DNA of 6,274 nucleotides from Polaromonas sp. UBA5171. Its GTDB lineage: Bacteria > Pseudomonadota > Gammaproteobacteria > Burkholderiales > Burkholderiaceae_C. Below are positions 1 through 6,258 of this stretch, piece after piece (within the stretch, counting starts at the first letter, position 1; the number at the start of each line of letters is the position of its first letter). The stretch is from assembly GCA_002413395.1 (NCBI GenBank), contig DHWX01000013.1, positions 1,813 through 8,086 on the forward strand. The letters run 5' to 3'. Under the pieces are notes generated by a model that was not told the DNA's origin, did not search any database, and worked only from the letters and a program-made list of their open reading frames with translations. A program made the translations under genes and the position numbers.

Positions 1-437
1 CTGGTGTAATGAATGTCGGCTCCCGCTGCACACCGGTAGTTTCCTTCCCAAAAATTAATGACAGCAACTGATCACAATGCGCCCGCTCCCGCGTACCGCC
101 TCAGCTTCTCTTAACCAAAAGTTTTCTGCTGTCCGATCATGGCTGGCTGTGTTTATGGCGTCCTGTTTCGGGTATCGCACGACATTTTTATTTCAAATCA
201 GCCTCCAGCGCTCACAAAATAAGCGCGAGAAACTATCGAATAGATAGCAGGCTGATGCTGGCGACGGGATTGACTATGCGTTTCGTCAGGGTTTGAGCAA
301 TCTGGGTCGGCCCTCCGTGGTCGGCATCACCTGTGCTGTCGTTGCTTATGATGACGGAGACTTTCCCGGAATACCGACGGTTTTACCCGGTCAGACCCCA
401 GCTGCCGGTATTTATAGAAAAAATCAGGCAGGGGGAA
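1..437. other. Intergenic stretch with no convincing gene
   Basis: This stretch downstream of the Lrp-type gene is visibly richer in A and T than the genes and has no frame with a good start, ribosome site and recognisable protein. It contains a cloverleaf-like repeat (197-256) and an inverted repeat of AATACCG (370-376) with CGGTATT (406-412). A weak inverted repeat also joins 1-7 and 30-36, with one G-T wobble. A frame without stops runs from 248 to 445 on the plus strand, but it has no ATG and I do not recognise its product. The left end may belong to an element that begins outside the window. I see no intact transposase, tRNA or other RNA gene here. Confidence 0.6.
197..256. repeat. Three-stem (cloverleaf-like) intergenic repeat
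   Basis: An outer perfect 8-bp stem, ATCAGCCT (197-204) with AGGCTGAT (249-256), encloses two smaller hairpins. These are GCGCT (208-212) with AGCGC (222-226), and CTATC (233-237) with GATAG (243-247), the latter with a 5-base loop. The result is a compact three-way junction. From memory, without a search, the order 'AGCCTCCAGCGCT ... AATAAGCGCGAG ... CTATC' resembles a short interspersed element common between genes in Comamonadaceae. One mismatch (C213 opposite A221) interrupts extension of the first inner stem, as expected of a slightly decayed copy. It lies downstream of the regulator gene, where it could fold in RNA and affect 3' end formation. That role is inferred. Confidence 0.55.
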
Positions 438-923
438 TCATTTGACGGCACGCGCCAGATGCCCGAGCGGCAGCGCGCTGCTGGCCTTGACTTCACCCAG
501 CGAAAAACTGGTGTGCAAATCCTTGACATTGGGCAGGTTGATCAACACGTCACGCGCAAACTGGCTGAAGGTGTTGAGGTCGCGGCTGACTACCTGCAAC
601 TCGAAGGTGCCGGTGCCGCTGATGTAGTGGCAACTGATGACTTCGGGGATTTTTCGGATGGCCTCTTCCAGGGCAGTCAGCACCTCGCCGGTGTTCTGGG
701 CGGCGTCGAGCCGCACAAAGGCCAGCACGCCCAGACCGATCTTGTGACGGTTGATCTCGGCGCGGTAGCCGGTGATGAAACCGGCTTTTTCCAGCGCCCG
801 CACACGCCGCCAGCAGGGCGCAGCCGACAGACCTACGCGCGAAGCCAGTTCGGCGTTGGTTAAACGCGCTTCACTCTGCAATTCGTTCAGAATGGCGATG
901 TCAAATTTGTCCAATGTTTCCAT
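438..923 (-). CDS. Lrp/AsnC-family transcriptional regulator
   Basis: This encodes a 161-aa DNA-binding regulator, the usual length for the family. Residues 5-60 are the winged helix-turn-helix part: 'LDKFDIAILNELQ' opens it, and 'LTNAELASRVGLS' (21-33) followed by 'CWRRVRALEKAGFI' (37-50) is the classic Lrp recognition region. Residues about 65-145 form the RAM/AsnC ligand-binding domain, with 'SGTGTFELQVV' (102-112) on the effector side and the family-typical end 'SFSLGEVKASSALPL' (139-153). Such proteins form dimers to octamers and respond to amino acids. The ATG at 921-923 fits the family N-terminus, although the ribosome site before it is weak (ACCGTGAA). The gene is divergent from the indolepyruvate oxidoreductase across 183 bp, so that gene is its most likely target, probably together with itself. 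Which amino acid it senses, and whether it activates or represses, cannot be read from the sequence. Confidence 0.93.
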   Translation of the reverse strand: METLDKFDIAILNELQSEARLTNAELASRVGLSAAPCWRRVRALEKAGFITGYRAEINRHKIGLGVLAFVRLDAAQNTGEVLTALEEAIRKIPEVISCHYISGTGTFELQVVSRDLNTFSQFARDVLINLPNVKDLHTSFSLGEVKASSALPLGHLARAVK

Positions 924-954
924 TTCACGGTATTTTTTAGCAATACTCTTTCTC

Positions 955-984
955 AGGATAGCCTAAATCAGGTAAAAAACGCAA
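955..984 (-). promoter_or_regulatory. Possible sigma-70-type promoter of the Lrp-type gene
   Basis: On the minus strand a -35-like TTGCGT (984-979) is followed after 18 bases by a -10-like TATCCT (960-955), which would place transcription start about 25 bases ahead of the ATG at 923. Both boxes are imperfect. The -35 lies inside the left arm of the palindrome at 978-1019, so a protein bound there would block or modulate this promoter. That would fit the autoregulation common in Lrp/AsnC genes. This is pattern matching only. Confidence 0.25.
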
Positions 985-1019
985 AGACATATCCGGCCAC
1001 CCGGCATACACTTTGCGTT
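978..1019. promoter_or_regulatory. Interrupted palindrome, candidate operator in the divergent control region
   Basis: AACGCAAAG (978-986) and CTTTGCGTT (1011-1019) are perfect 9-bp inverted repeats. A second pair on the same centre (998.5), CCGG (993-996) and CCGG (1001-1004), sits between them. The outer arms are 33 bp apart centre to centre, about three helical turns, so both would face the same side of the DNA. This suits a dimeric or multimeric regulator such as the adjacent Lrp-type protein. Regulator binding is inferred; the symmetry itself is directly visible. Confidence 0.45.
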
Positions 1020-1032
1020 CAGTTTGAGGCTC

Positions 1033-1047
1033 AACCCGATTAGGGTT
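1033..1047. promoter_or_regulatory. 15-bp palindrome, candidate Lrp-type site
   Basis: AACCC-GATTA-GGGTT is a 5-5-5 palindrome, 60 bp ahead of the oxidoreductase start codon. Lrp-family sites are typically 15-bp imperfect palindromes with an AT-rich centre, and the length and layout match that form, though the flanks are more GC-rich than the E. coli Lrp consensus. I found no clear sigma-70 promoter for the oxidoreductase gene in this region, so activator-dependent transcription is possible. Confidence 0.3.
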
Positions 1048-1092
1048 TGGCATCGTCAGTATCTGCCCGTCAAGCGGCATAAAAAACCATAT

Positions 1093-1096
1093 GGAG
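1093..1096 (+). promoter_or_regulatory. Ribosome binding site of the oxidoreductase gene
   Basis: GGAG lies 10 bases before the ATG at 1107, a little farther than usual. The ATG at 1091-1093 overlaps this site and is in another frame, so it does not compete as a start for the same protein. Confidence 0.55.
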
Positions 1097-1106
1097 ACAC
1101 AAAAAC

Positions 1107-4100
1107 ATGAACACCCCTCTGCCCGAGCACATCCGCAAAGCGCTGGAAATCGCCTCGCTGGACGACAAATACTCGCTTGACCATGGTCGCGCGTTCATGA
1201 GCGGCGTGCAGGCGCTGGTGCGCCTGCCCATGTTGCAGCGCACGCGCGACGCCATCGCAGGCCTGAACACCGCCGGCTTTGTCAGTGGTTACCGTGGCTC
1301 GCCGCTGGGCGGCTACGACCAGGCACTGTGGGCGGCCAAGAAACACCTGGCAGCTCAGCACATCGTGTTTCAGCCGGGCGTCAATGAGGAACTGGCCGCC
1401 ACCGCCGTCTGGGGTACCCAGCAACTCGATATCTACCCGAAAGCCAACAAGTTCGACGGCGTCTTCGGCATCTGGTACGGCAAGGGGCCGGGCGTGGACC
1501 GCTGCTCGGATGTGTTCAAGCATGCCAACATGGCGGGCACCGCCAAGCATGGCGGCGTGATTGCGATTGCCGGCGACGACCATGTCTCCAAGAGCTCAAC
1601 CGCGCCACACCAGAGCGACCACATTTTCAAGGCTTGTGGACTGCCAGTATTCTTTCCGTCGAGCGTGCAGGAGATCCTTGACATGGGGCTGCACGCGCTG
1701 GCCATGAGCCGGTTTTCGGGCATCTGGGCGGGCATGAAGACCATCCAGGAAGTGGTCGAATCGTCAAGCTCTGTTTTGGTTGATCCCGATCGCGTCAGGA
1801 TCATCCTGCCCGAAGACTTCCGGATGCCGCCGGGCGGACTGCATATTCGCTGGCCCGATGCGCCGCTGGAGCAGGAAGCGCGCCTGATGGATTACAAATG
1901 GTATGCCGCGCTCGCCTACGTCCGGGCCAACAAGCTCAACTACAACGTGATTGCCGGGCCGAACGACCGCTTCGGCATCATCGCCAGCGGCAAGGCTTTC
2001 AACGACGCCCGCCAGGCGCTGGTTGACCTCGGACTGGATGAAGACACCTGCCACCAGGTCGGCATCCGGCTGCACAAGGTCAACGTGGTCTGGCCACTGG
2101 AGGCGAGCATCACGCGCGACTTCGCCCAGGGCCTGCAGGAAATTCTGGTGGTCGAGGAAAAGCGCCAGATCATTGAGTACCAGCTCAAGGAAGAGCTCTA
2201 CAACTGGCGCGACGACGTCCGGCCCAATGTGCTGGGCAAGTTTGACGCGCCCGAGGGTGAAGAGTCCGGCGGCGAATGGGGTCGTTCCAACCCGAGCGAC
2301 CACTGGCTGCTGCGCGCCAAGGCGGATCTGTCTCCCGCCATCATCGCCAAGGCCATCGCCAAACGTTTGAAGAAGCTGGGGGTTTCAGGCGACATCATCT
2401 CGCGCATGGAAGCGCGTCTGGCGGTGATTGAAGCGCGTGAGCGGGCCATGGCCGAACTCAAGGCCGATACCGGCGAACGCGCCCCCTGGTTTTGCAGCGG
2501 CTGCCCGCACAACACCAGCACGCGCGTACCCGACGGCTCGCGCGCGGTGGCGGGGATCGGTTGCCATTTCATGGCAGTGTGGATGGACCGCAGCACCTCC
2601 ACCTTCACCCAGATGGGTGGCGAAGGCGTGACCTGGGTCGGCCAGCAGCCCTTCACCACCGACGCCCATATTTTTGCCAATCTGGGCGACGGCACTTATT
2701 TTCACAGCGGGCTGCTGGCGATTCGCCAGAGCATTGCCGCCGGTGTCAACATCACCTACAAAATCCTTTATAACGATGCGGTGGCCATGACCGGCGGCCA
2801 GCCGGTCGGTGAGCGGCCCGAGGGCCATTCGGTGCTGCAGATCATGCAAAGCCTGATTGCCGAAGGTGTGACCAAACTGGTGATCGTGACCGACGAGCCG
2901 CAAAAATACGCGGGCGCCAGATTGCTCGACGGCGTCACCGTGCAGCACCGCGACGAACTGGACAAAATCCAGCGCGAGTTCCGCGAACTCAAAGGCACCA
3001 CCGCCATCATTTACGACCAGACCTGCGCGACCGAAAAGCGCCGCCGCCGCAAGCGCGGCACGTTGCTGGACCCGGCCAAACGCGTCGTCATCAATGAGCT
3101 GGTGTGCGAGGGCTGTGGCGACTGTTCGGTCCAGTCCAACTGCCTGTCGGTGGAGCCACTGGAAACCGAATTTGGCCGTAAACGCCGCATCAACCAGAAC
3201 ACCTGCAACAAGGATTTTTCCTGCGTCAAGGGCTTTTGTCCGAGCTTTGTGACAGTGGAAGGCGGCCAGCTCAGGAAACCTACGAAAGAGAAAAAGGGCA
3301 CCCCCTCGGGTTTGCCCGAAATTCCCGAACCCATGCTGCCGGTGGCCGAGAACGCCTGGGGCATTGTGGTGGGCGGCGTGGGCGGCACCGGCGTCATCAC
3401 CATCGGCCAGCTGCTGGGCATGGCCGCGCATCTGGAAGGCAAGGGCGTCGTCACGCAGGATGCGGGTGGGCTGGCGCAAAAGGGCGGCGCCACCTGGAGC
3501 CATATCCAGATTGCCAACCGGCCCGAGGCCATCTACACCACCAAAGTCGATACCGCCAAGGCCGATCTGGTGATCGGCTGCGACCCGATCGTGACGGCCA
3601 GCAAATACACGCTCGCTGTCATGCAACCCGGCCGTACCTACGTGGCGATGAATTCGCACGGCACGCCGACGGCGGCGTTTGTAAGCCATCCCGACTGGCA
3701 ATTCCCCGGAGGCAATTGTGAAGATGCAGTGCGCAGCGCAGTCGGCGCGGACCTGACGGCTTCGTTTGACGCCGAGCAGGTGGCCGTGCAGATGATTGGC
3801 GACTCGATCTACACCAACCCGCTGTTGTTGGGCTTTGCCTGGCAAAAAGGCCGGGTGCCACTGTCGCACGCCGCGCTCATGCGTGCGCTTGAACTTAATG
3901 GCGTGCAGGTGGACAACAACAAGGCGGCCTTTGAATGGGGCCGTCGCTGCGCGCATGACCTGGCCTCGGTGCAAGCCCTGTTCAAGGCTGCGCAGGTCAT
4001 TGAGTTCGTGAAAAAGCCCTCGCTCGCCGAGATGCTGGCCAAGCGGGTGGACTTCTTGACGGTCTACCAGAACGCCGCTTACGCGCAGAGCTATCAGGCC

Positions 4101-4673
4101 TTTGTGGACAAAGTGCGCGCAGTGGAAGCACCGCTGGGCATGACCACGCTGACCGAGGCAGTGGCGCGTTACCTCTTCAAACTCATGGCTTACAAGGATG
4201 AGTACGAAGTGGCGCGACTGCATGCCGACAGCGGTTTTCTCAAAAAGATCAACGCCATGTTTGAAGGCGACTTCAAACTCAACTACCATCTGGCGCCGCC
4301 CTTGATCGCCTCCAGGAACGACAAGGGCGAACTGCAAAAGCGCAAGTTTGGCCCCTGGATGCTGACCGGGTTCAGGCTGCTGGCCCGCCTGAAAGGGCTG
4401 CGCGGCACGCCGTTCGATGTGTTTGGCCGGAGCGAAGAGCGCAAGACAGAACGTGCGCTGATTGATGAGTACCGAGCATGTATTGATGAAGTGCTGGGCG
4501 GCCTGAGCGCTGATACCCATGCCGTTGCCCTGGAAATCGCCCGGATTCCCGAGTCGATCAAGGGCTACGGTCATGTCAAGGCGCGGCATCTGGCCGCGGC
4601 AAGGCCACAGTGGTCAGCGTTGATGCAATCCTTCCGTCGCCCTGTGATCACTTCGGAGCAGCAAGCCGCCTGA
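1107..4673 (+). CDS. Indolepyruvate ferredoxin oxidoreductase, fused single-chain form
   Basis: This 1188-aa enzyme belongs to the 2-oxoacid:ferredoxin oxidoreductases. The family converts indole-3-pyruvate or similar aryl-pyruvates plus CoA to aryl-acetyl-CoA, CO2 and reduced ferredoxin. The archaeal enzyme has two subunits (IorA, IorB); here the parts are fused. Residues about 50-240 are the ThDP pyrimidine-type domain ('SGYRGSPLGGYDQ' 60-72; 'GVNEELAATA' 91-100 with the likely catalytic Glu). Residues about 460-640 are the ThDP pyrophosphate domain: C463, C466 and C486 are likely cluster ligands, and GDG (527-529) to N556 is the cofactor and metal motif. Residues 660-715 carry a ferredoxin-like cysteine set (C667, C670, C673, C679; C700, C706, C711). 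Residues about 750-935 are the gamma-type domain with 'GGVGGTG' (756-762). The remainder resembles the C-terminal domain I know as DUF6537. The frame is intact and of normal family length. No ferredoxin, thioesterase or CoA ligase gene is adjacent. The exact substrate is not shown by the sequence. Confidence 0.93.
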   Translation: MNTPLPEHIRKALEIASLDDKYSLDHGRAFMSGVQALVRLPMLQRTRDAIAGLNTAGFVSGYRGSPLGGYDQALWAAKKHLAAQHIVFQPGVNEELAATAVWGTQQLDIYPKANKFDGVFGIWYGKGPGVDRCSDVFKHANMAGTAKHGGVIAIAGDDHVSKSSTAPHQSDHIFKACGLPVFFPSSVQEILDMGLHALAMSRFSGIWAGMKTIQEVVESSSSVLVDPDRVRIILPEDFRMPPGGLHIRWPDAPLEQEARLMDYKWYAALAYVRANKLNYNVIAGPNDRFGIIASGKAFNDARQALVDLGLDEDTCHQVGIRLHKVNVVWPLEASITRDFAQGLQEILVVEEKRQIIEYQLKEELYNWRDDVRPNVLGKFDAPEGEESGGEWGRSNPSDHWLLRAKADLSPAIIAKAIAKRLKKLGVSGDIISRMEARLAVIEARERAMAELKADTGERAPWFCSGCPHNTSTRVPDGSRAVAGIGCHFMAVWMDRSTSTFTQMGGEGVTWVGQQPFTTDAHIFANLGDGTYFHSGLLAIRQSIAAGVNITYKILYNDAVAMTGGQPVGERPEGHSVLQIMQSLIAEGVTKLVIVTDEPQKYAGARLLDGVTVQHRDELDKIQREFRELKGTTAIIYDQTCATEKRRRRKRGTLLDPAKRVVINELVCEGCGDCSVQSNCLSVEPLETEFGRKRRINQNTCNKDFSCVKGFCPSFVTVEGGQLRKPTKEKKGTPSGLPEIPEPMLPVAENAWGIVVGGVGGTGVITIGQLLGMAAHLEGKGVVTQDAGGLAQKGGATWSHIQIANRPEAIYTTKVDTAKADLVIGCDPIVTASKYTLAVMQPGRTYVAMNSHGTPTAAFVSHPDWQFPGGNCEDAVRSAVGADLTASFDAEQVAVQMIGDSIYTNPLLLGFAWQKGRVPLSHAALMRALELNGVQVDNNKAAFEWGRRCAHDLASVQALFKAAQVIEFVKKPSLAEMLAKRVDFLTVYQNAAYAQSYQAFVDKVRAVEAPLGMTTLTEAVARYLFKLMAYKDEYEVARLHADSGFLKKINAMFEGDFKLNYHLAPPLIASRNDKGELQKRKFGPWMLTGFRLLARLKGLRGTPFDVFGRSEERKTERALIDEYRACIDEVLGGLSADTHAVALEIARIPESIKGYGHVKARHLAAARPQWSALMQSFRRPVITSEQQAA

Positions 4674-4719
4674 CCCACACTGTTCGCCTGCTTGCGCACC
4701 ATGTCGCGCGGGGCTATGC

Positions 4720-4744
4720 AGAGGGGGGGCTTCCCGAACCCTCT
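4720..4744. terminator. Hairpin between convergent genes, possible terminator
   Basis: AGAGGG (4720-4725) pairs with CCCTCT (4739-4744). Inside it a further CCC/GGG pairing (4727-4729 with 4733-4735) makes a nearly continuous GC-rich hairpin with a 3-base loop. It sits in the 69-bp gap and overlaps the first two bases of the metY stop codon on the minus strand. There is no T-tract on either side, so it is not a classic intrinsic terminator. It may only stabilise the 3' ends or block converging transcription. Confidence 0.3.
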
Positions 4745-6020
4745 ACACGGCCATAAGCGCTTGGTCCAGATCAGCCAGCAAGTCATCAATGTGCTCTATG
4801 CCAATCGACAGCCGCACCATGTCGGAGCTCACGCCTGCCTTGGCCAGCTCGCGCTCGTTGAGCTGCCGGTGGGTGGTGGAAGCCGGGTGGCAGGCCAGCG
4901 ATTTGGCATCGCCAATGTTGACCAAGCGCGTAAAGAGCTGGAGGGCATCCTGGAAACGGGCCCCGGCGGCGATGGCATCACCTGATTTCAGGCCAAAGCT
5001 GATAATGCCGGAGGCGCGGCCACCCATGAATTTTTGCACCAGGGCATGGTCGCGATGGCCGGGCAGCCCGGCGTAGTTGACCCAGGCCACCTTGGGGTTG
5101 TTTTTGAGATGCTGCGCAATTTTCAGGGCGTTCTCGCAGATGCGGTCCATGCGCAAAGCCAGCGTTTCAATGCCCTGCAAGATCATGAACGCGCTCATGG
5201 GGCTGAGCGCTGCGCCCATGTTACGCAGTGGCACCACGCGAGCGCGGCCAATGTAGGCGGCAGGCCCGAGGGCTTCGGTATAGACGACGCCATGGTAGCT
5301 CACGTCGGGCTCGTTCAGGCGCTTGAACCTGGCCTTGTGTTCGGCCCACGGGAACTTGCCGCTATCGACGATCGCGCCGCCAATGGTGGTGCCATGGCCG
5401 CCCAGATACTTGGTGAGCGAGTGCACCACGATGTCGGCGCCGTGCTCAAACGGGCGGCACAGGTAGGGGCTGGGCACGGTATTGTCCACAATCAGTGGCA
5501 CACCGGCGGCATGTGCCACTTCAGCCAGCGCAGCAATGTCAGTCACATTGCCCAGCGGGTTGCCGATGGACTCGCAATACACAGCCTTGGTGCGCGCATC
5601 AATCAGCCCGGCAAACGAGGCCGGATTACGCGCGTCGGCAAAGCGCACCTCAATGCCCATTTGCGGAAAGGTGTGGGCAAACAGGTTGTAGGTGCCGCCG
5701 TACAGATTGGCGCTGGAGACAATGTTGTCGCCCGCCTCGGTAATGGTTTGAATGGCATAGCTGATGGCCGACATGCCCGAAGCGACGGCCAGTGCCCCCA
5801 CGCCGCCTTCGAGCGCCGCCAAGCGGGCTTCAAGCACACCGTTGGTCGGGTTCATGATGCGGCTGTAGATATTGCCCGCCACCTTCAGGTCGAACAGATC
5901 CGCGCCATGCTGCGTGTCATCAAACGCAAAGGCGACCGTTTGGTAGATCGGCACCGCCACGGCTTTGGTGGTGGGGTCGGGCGTGTAGCCGGCATGGACG
6001 GCAATGGTTTCAATTTTCAT
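4743..6020 (-). CDS. metY: O-acetylhomoserine sulfhydrylase (aminocarboxypropyltransferase), PLP enzyme
   Basis: This encodes a 425-aa PLP enzyme of the Cys/Met metabolism family. It makes homocysteine from O-acetylhomoserine and sulfide in the cytosol, giving direct sulfhydrylation for methionine synthesis. The opening 'TIAVHAGYTPDPTTKAVAVP' and 'YQTVAFAFDDTQHGADLF' are characteristic of MetY rather than of MetB or the shorter MetZ. Y52 and R54 in 'IYSRIMNPTN' contact the cofactor phosphate across the dimer, Y107 in 'NLYGGTY' stacks on PLP, D179 in 'VDNT' holds the ring nitrogen, and K204 in 'HSLTKYLGGHG' forms the Schiff base. R403 in 'MVRLSIGIEH' should bind the substrate carboxylate. All key residues are present and the length is normal. 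The frame stays open upstream to 6122, but the ATG at 6018-6020 matches the family N-terminus and has a good ribosome site. The gene converges on the oxidoreductase gene, with no evident functional link. Confidence 0.95.
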   Translation of the reverse strand: MKIETIAVHAGYTPDPTTKAVAVPIYQTVAFAFDDTQHGADLFDLKVAGNIYSRIMNPTNGVLEARLAALEGGVGALAVASGMSAISYAIQTITEAGDNIVSSANLYGGTYNLFAHTFPQMGIEVRFADARNPASFAGLIDARTKAVYCESIGNPLGNVTDIAALAEVAHAAGVPLIVDNTVPSPYLCRPFEHGADIVVHSLTKYLGGHGTTIGGAIVDSGKFPWAEHKARFKRLNEPDVSYHGVVYTEALGPAAYIGRARVVPLRNMGAALSPMSAFMILQGIETLALRMDRICENALKIAQHLKNNPKVAWVNYAGLPGHRDHALVQKFMGGRASGIISFGLKSGDAIAAGARFQDALQLFTRLVNIGDAKSLACHPASTTHRQLNERELAKAGVSSDMVRLSIGIEHIDDLLADLDQALMAV

Positions 6021-6024
6021 GGAG

Positions 6025-6029
6025 TTCCT
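6025..6029 (-). promoter_or_regulatory. Ribosome binding site that sets the metY start
   Basis: Read on the minus strand, AGGAA lies 4 bases before the ATG at 6020. This supports that start over the in-frame ATG codons farther upstream, which would add up to 34 residues absent from the family. Confidence 0.6.
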
Positions 6030-6174
6030 GCGCAAAAATCTCAAGGCTAACAGGCTCGCCCCGGTTCGTCCAATAGCCAATAGTTGGAAGCTCATGCACA
6101 CCACCATGGGTTCGTCGGGCACGACGATGTCAACCCTTGGCTATGCCCGCTTTTTGATCGGCGAAAGAGGCTGG

Positions 6175-6258
6175 TTGACCGTTACCCCGGCCAATTTGCC
6201 CGCAACCCGCCTGCTGTTTACCGAGTACGCGGAGCAGTTGGGAGTCGATTTATCCTAG
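6175..6258 (+). pseudogene. Possible broken N-terminus of a GNAT acetyltransferase
   Basis: The plus-strand frame ending at the TAG in 6256-6258 reads 'TPANLPATR' and then 'LLFTEYAEQLGVDLS'. From memory, GNAT N-acetyltransferases often begin with 'PA..ADLPAVRALFREYA..LGVDL' followed by 'CFQGF'. Here a stop replaces the expected continuation, and the bases after it read IRQLP, which could be the rejoined 'ELA.LPG' part after a small deletion. A TTG at 6175 has AGAGG 4 bases before it; an ATG at 6127 is also in frame. The window ends at 6274, so the rest of the gene cannot be seen. It may be a relic, a gene with an internal stop, or chance similarity. Confidence 0.35.

Noticed and set aside
270..275. 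TTGACT resembling a -35 box on the plus strand
   Set aside because: No -10-like sequence lies at the right distance, and no plus-strand gene follows.
333..863. 176-codon plus-strand frame over the regulator gene
   Set aside because: Most of it is antisense to the clearly recognised Lrp/AsnC protein, and the remainder has no start signal or family resemblance.
2385..4589. 734-codon open frame on the minus strand opposite the oxidoreductase gene
   Set aside because: It lies wholly opposite a well-recognised 1188-aa enzyme, and its His-, Gln- and Gly-rich product resembles no known protein. Long antisense frames are expected opposite GC-rich genes with strong third-position bias.
5034..6050. 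338-codon open frame on the plus strand opposite metY
   Set aside because: It mirrors the metY codons, its product is His/Gly-rich and unrecognised, and the metY protein has every family residue, so this is a shadow frame.
6021..6122. 34-residue N-terminal extension of MetY
   Set aside because: The extra residues do not match the family, and the ATG at 6018-6020 has its own ribosome site and the conserved N-terminus.
6128..6133. Perfect TTGACA (-35 consensus) on the minus strand ahead of metY
   Set aside because: No acceptable -10 box follows at 16-18 bases (the sequence there is CCCATG), so it does not make a promoter by itself.
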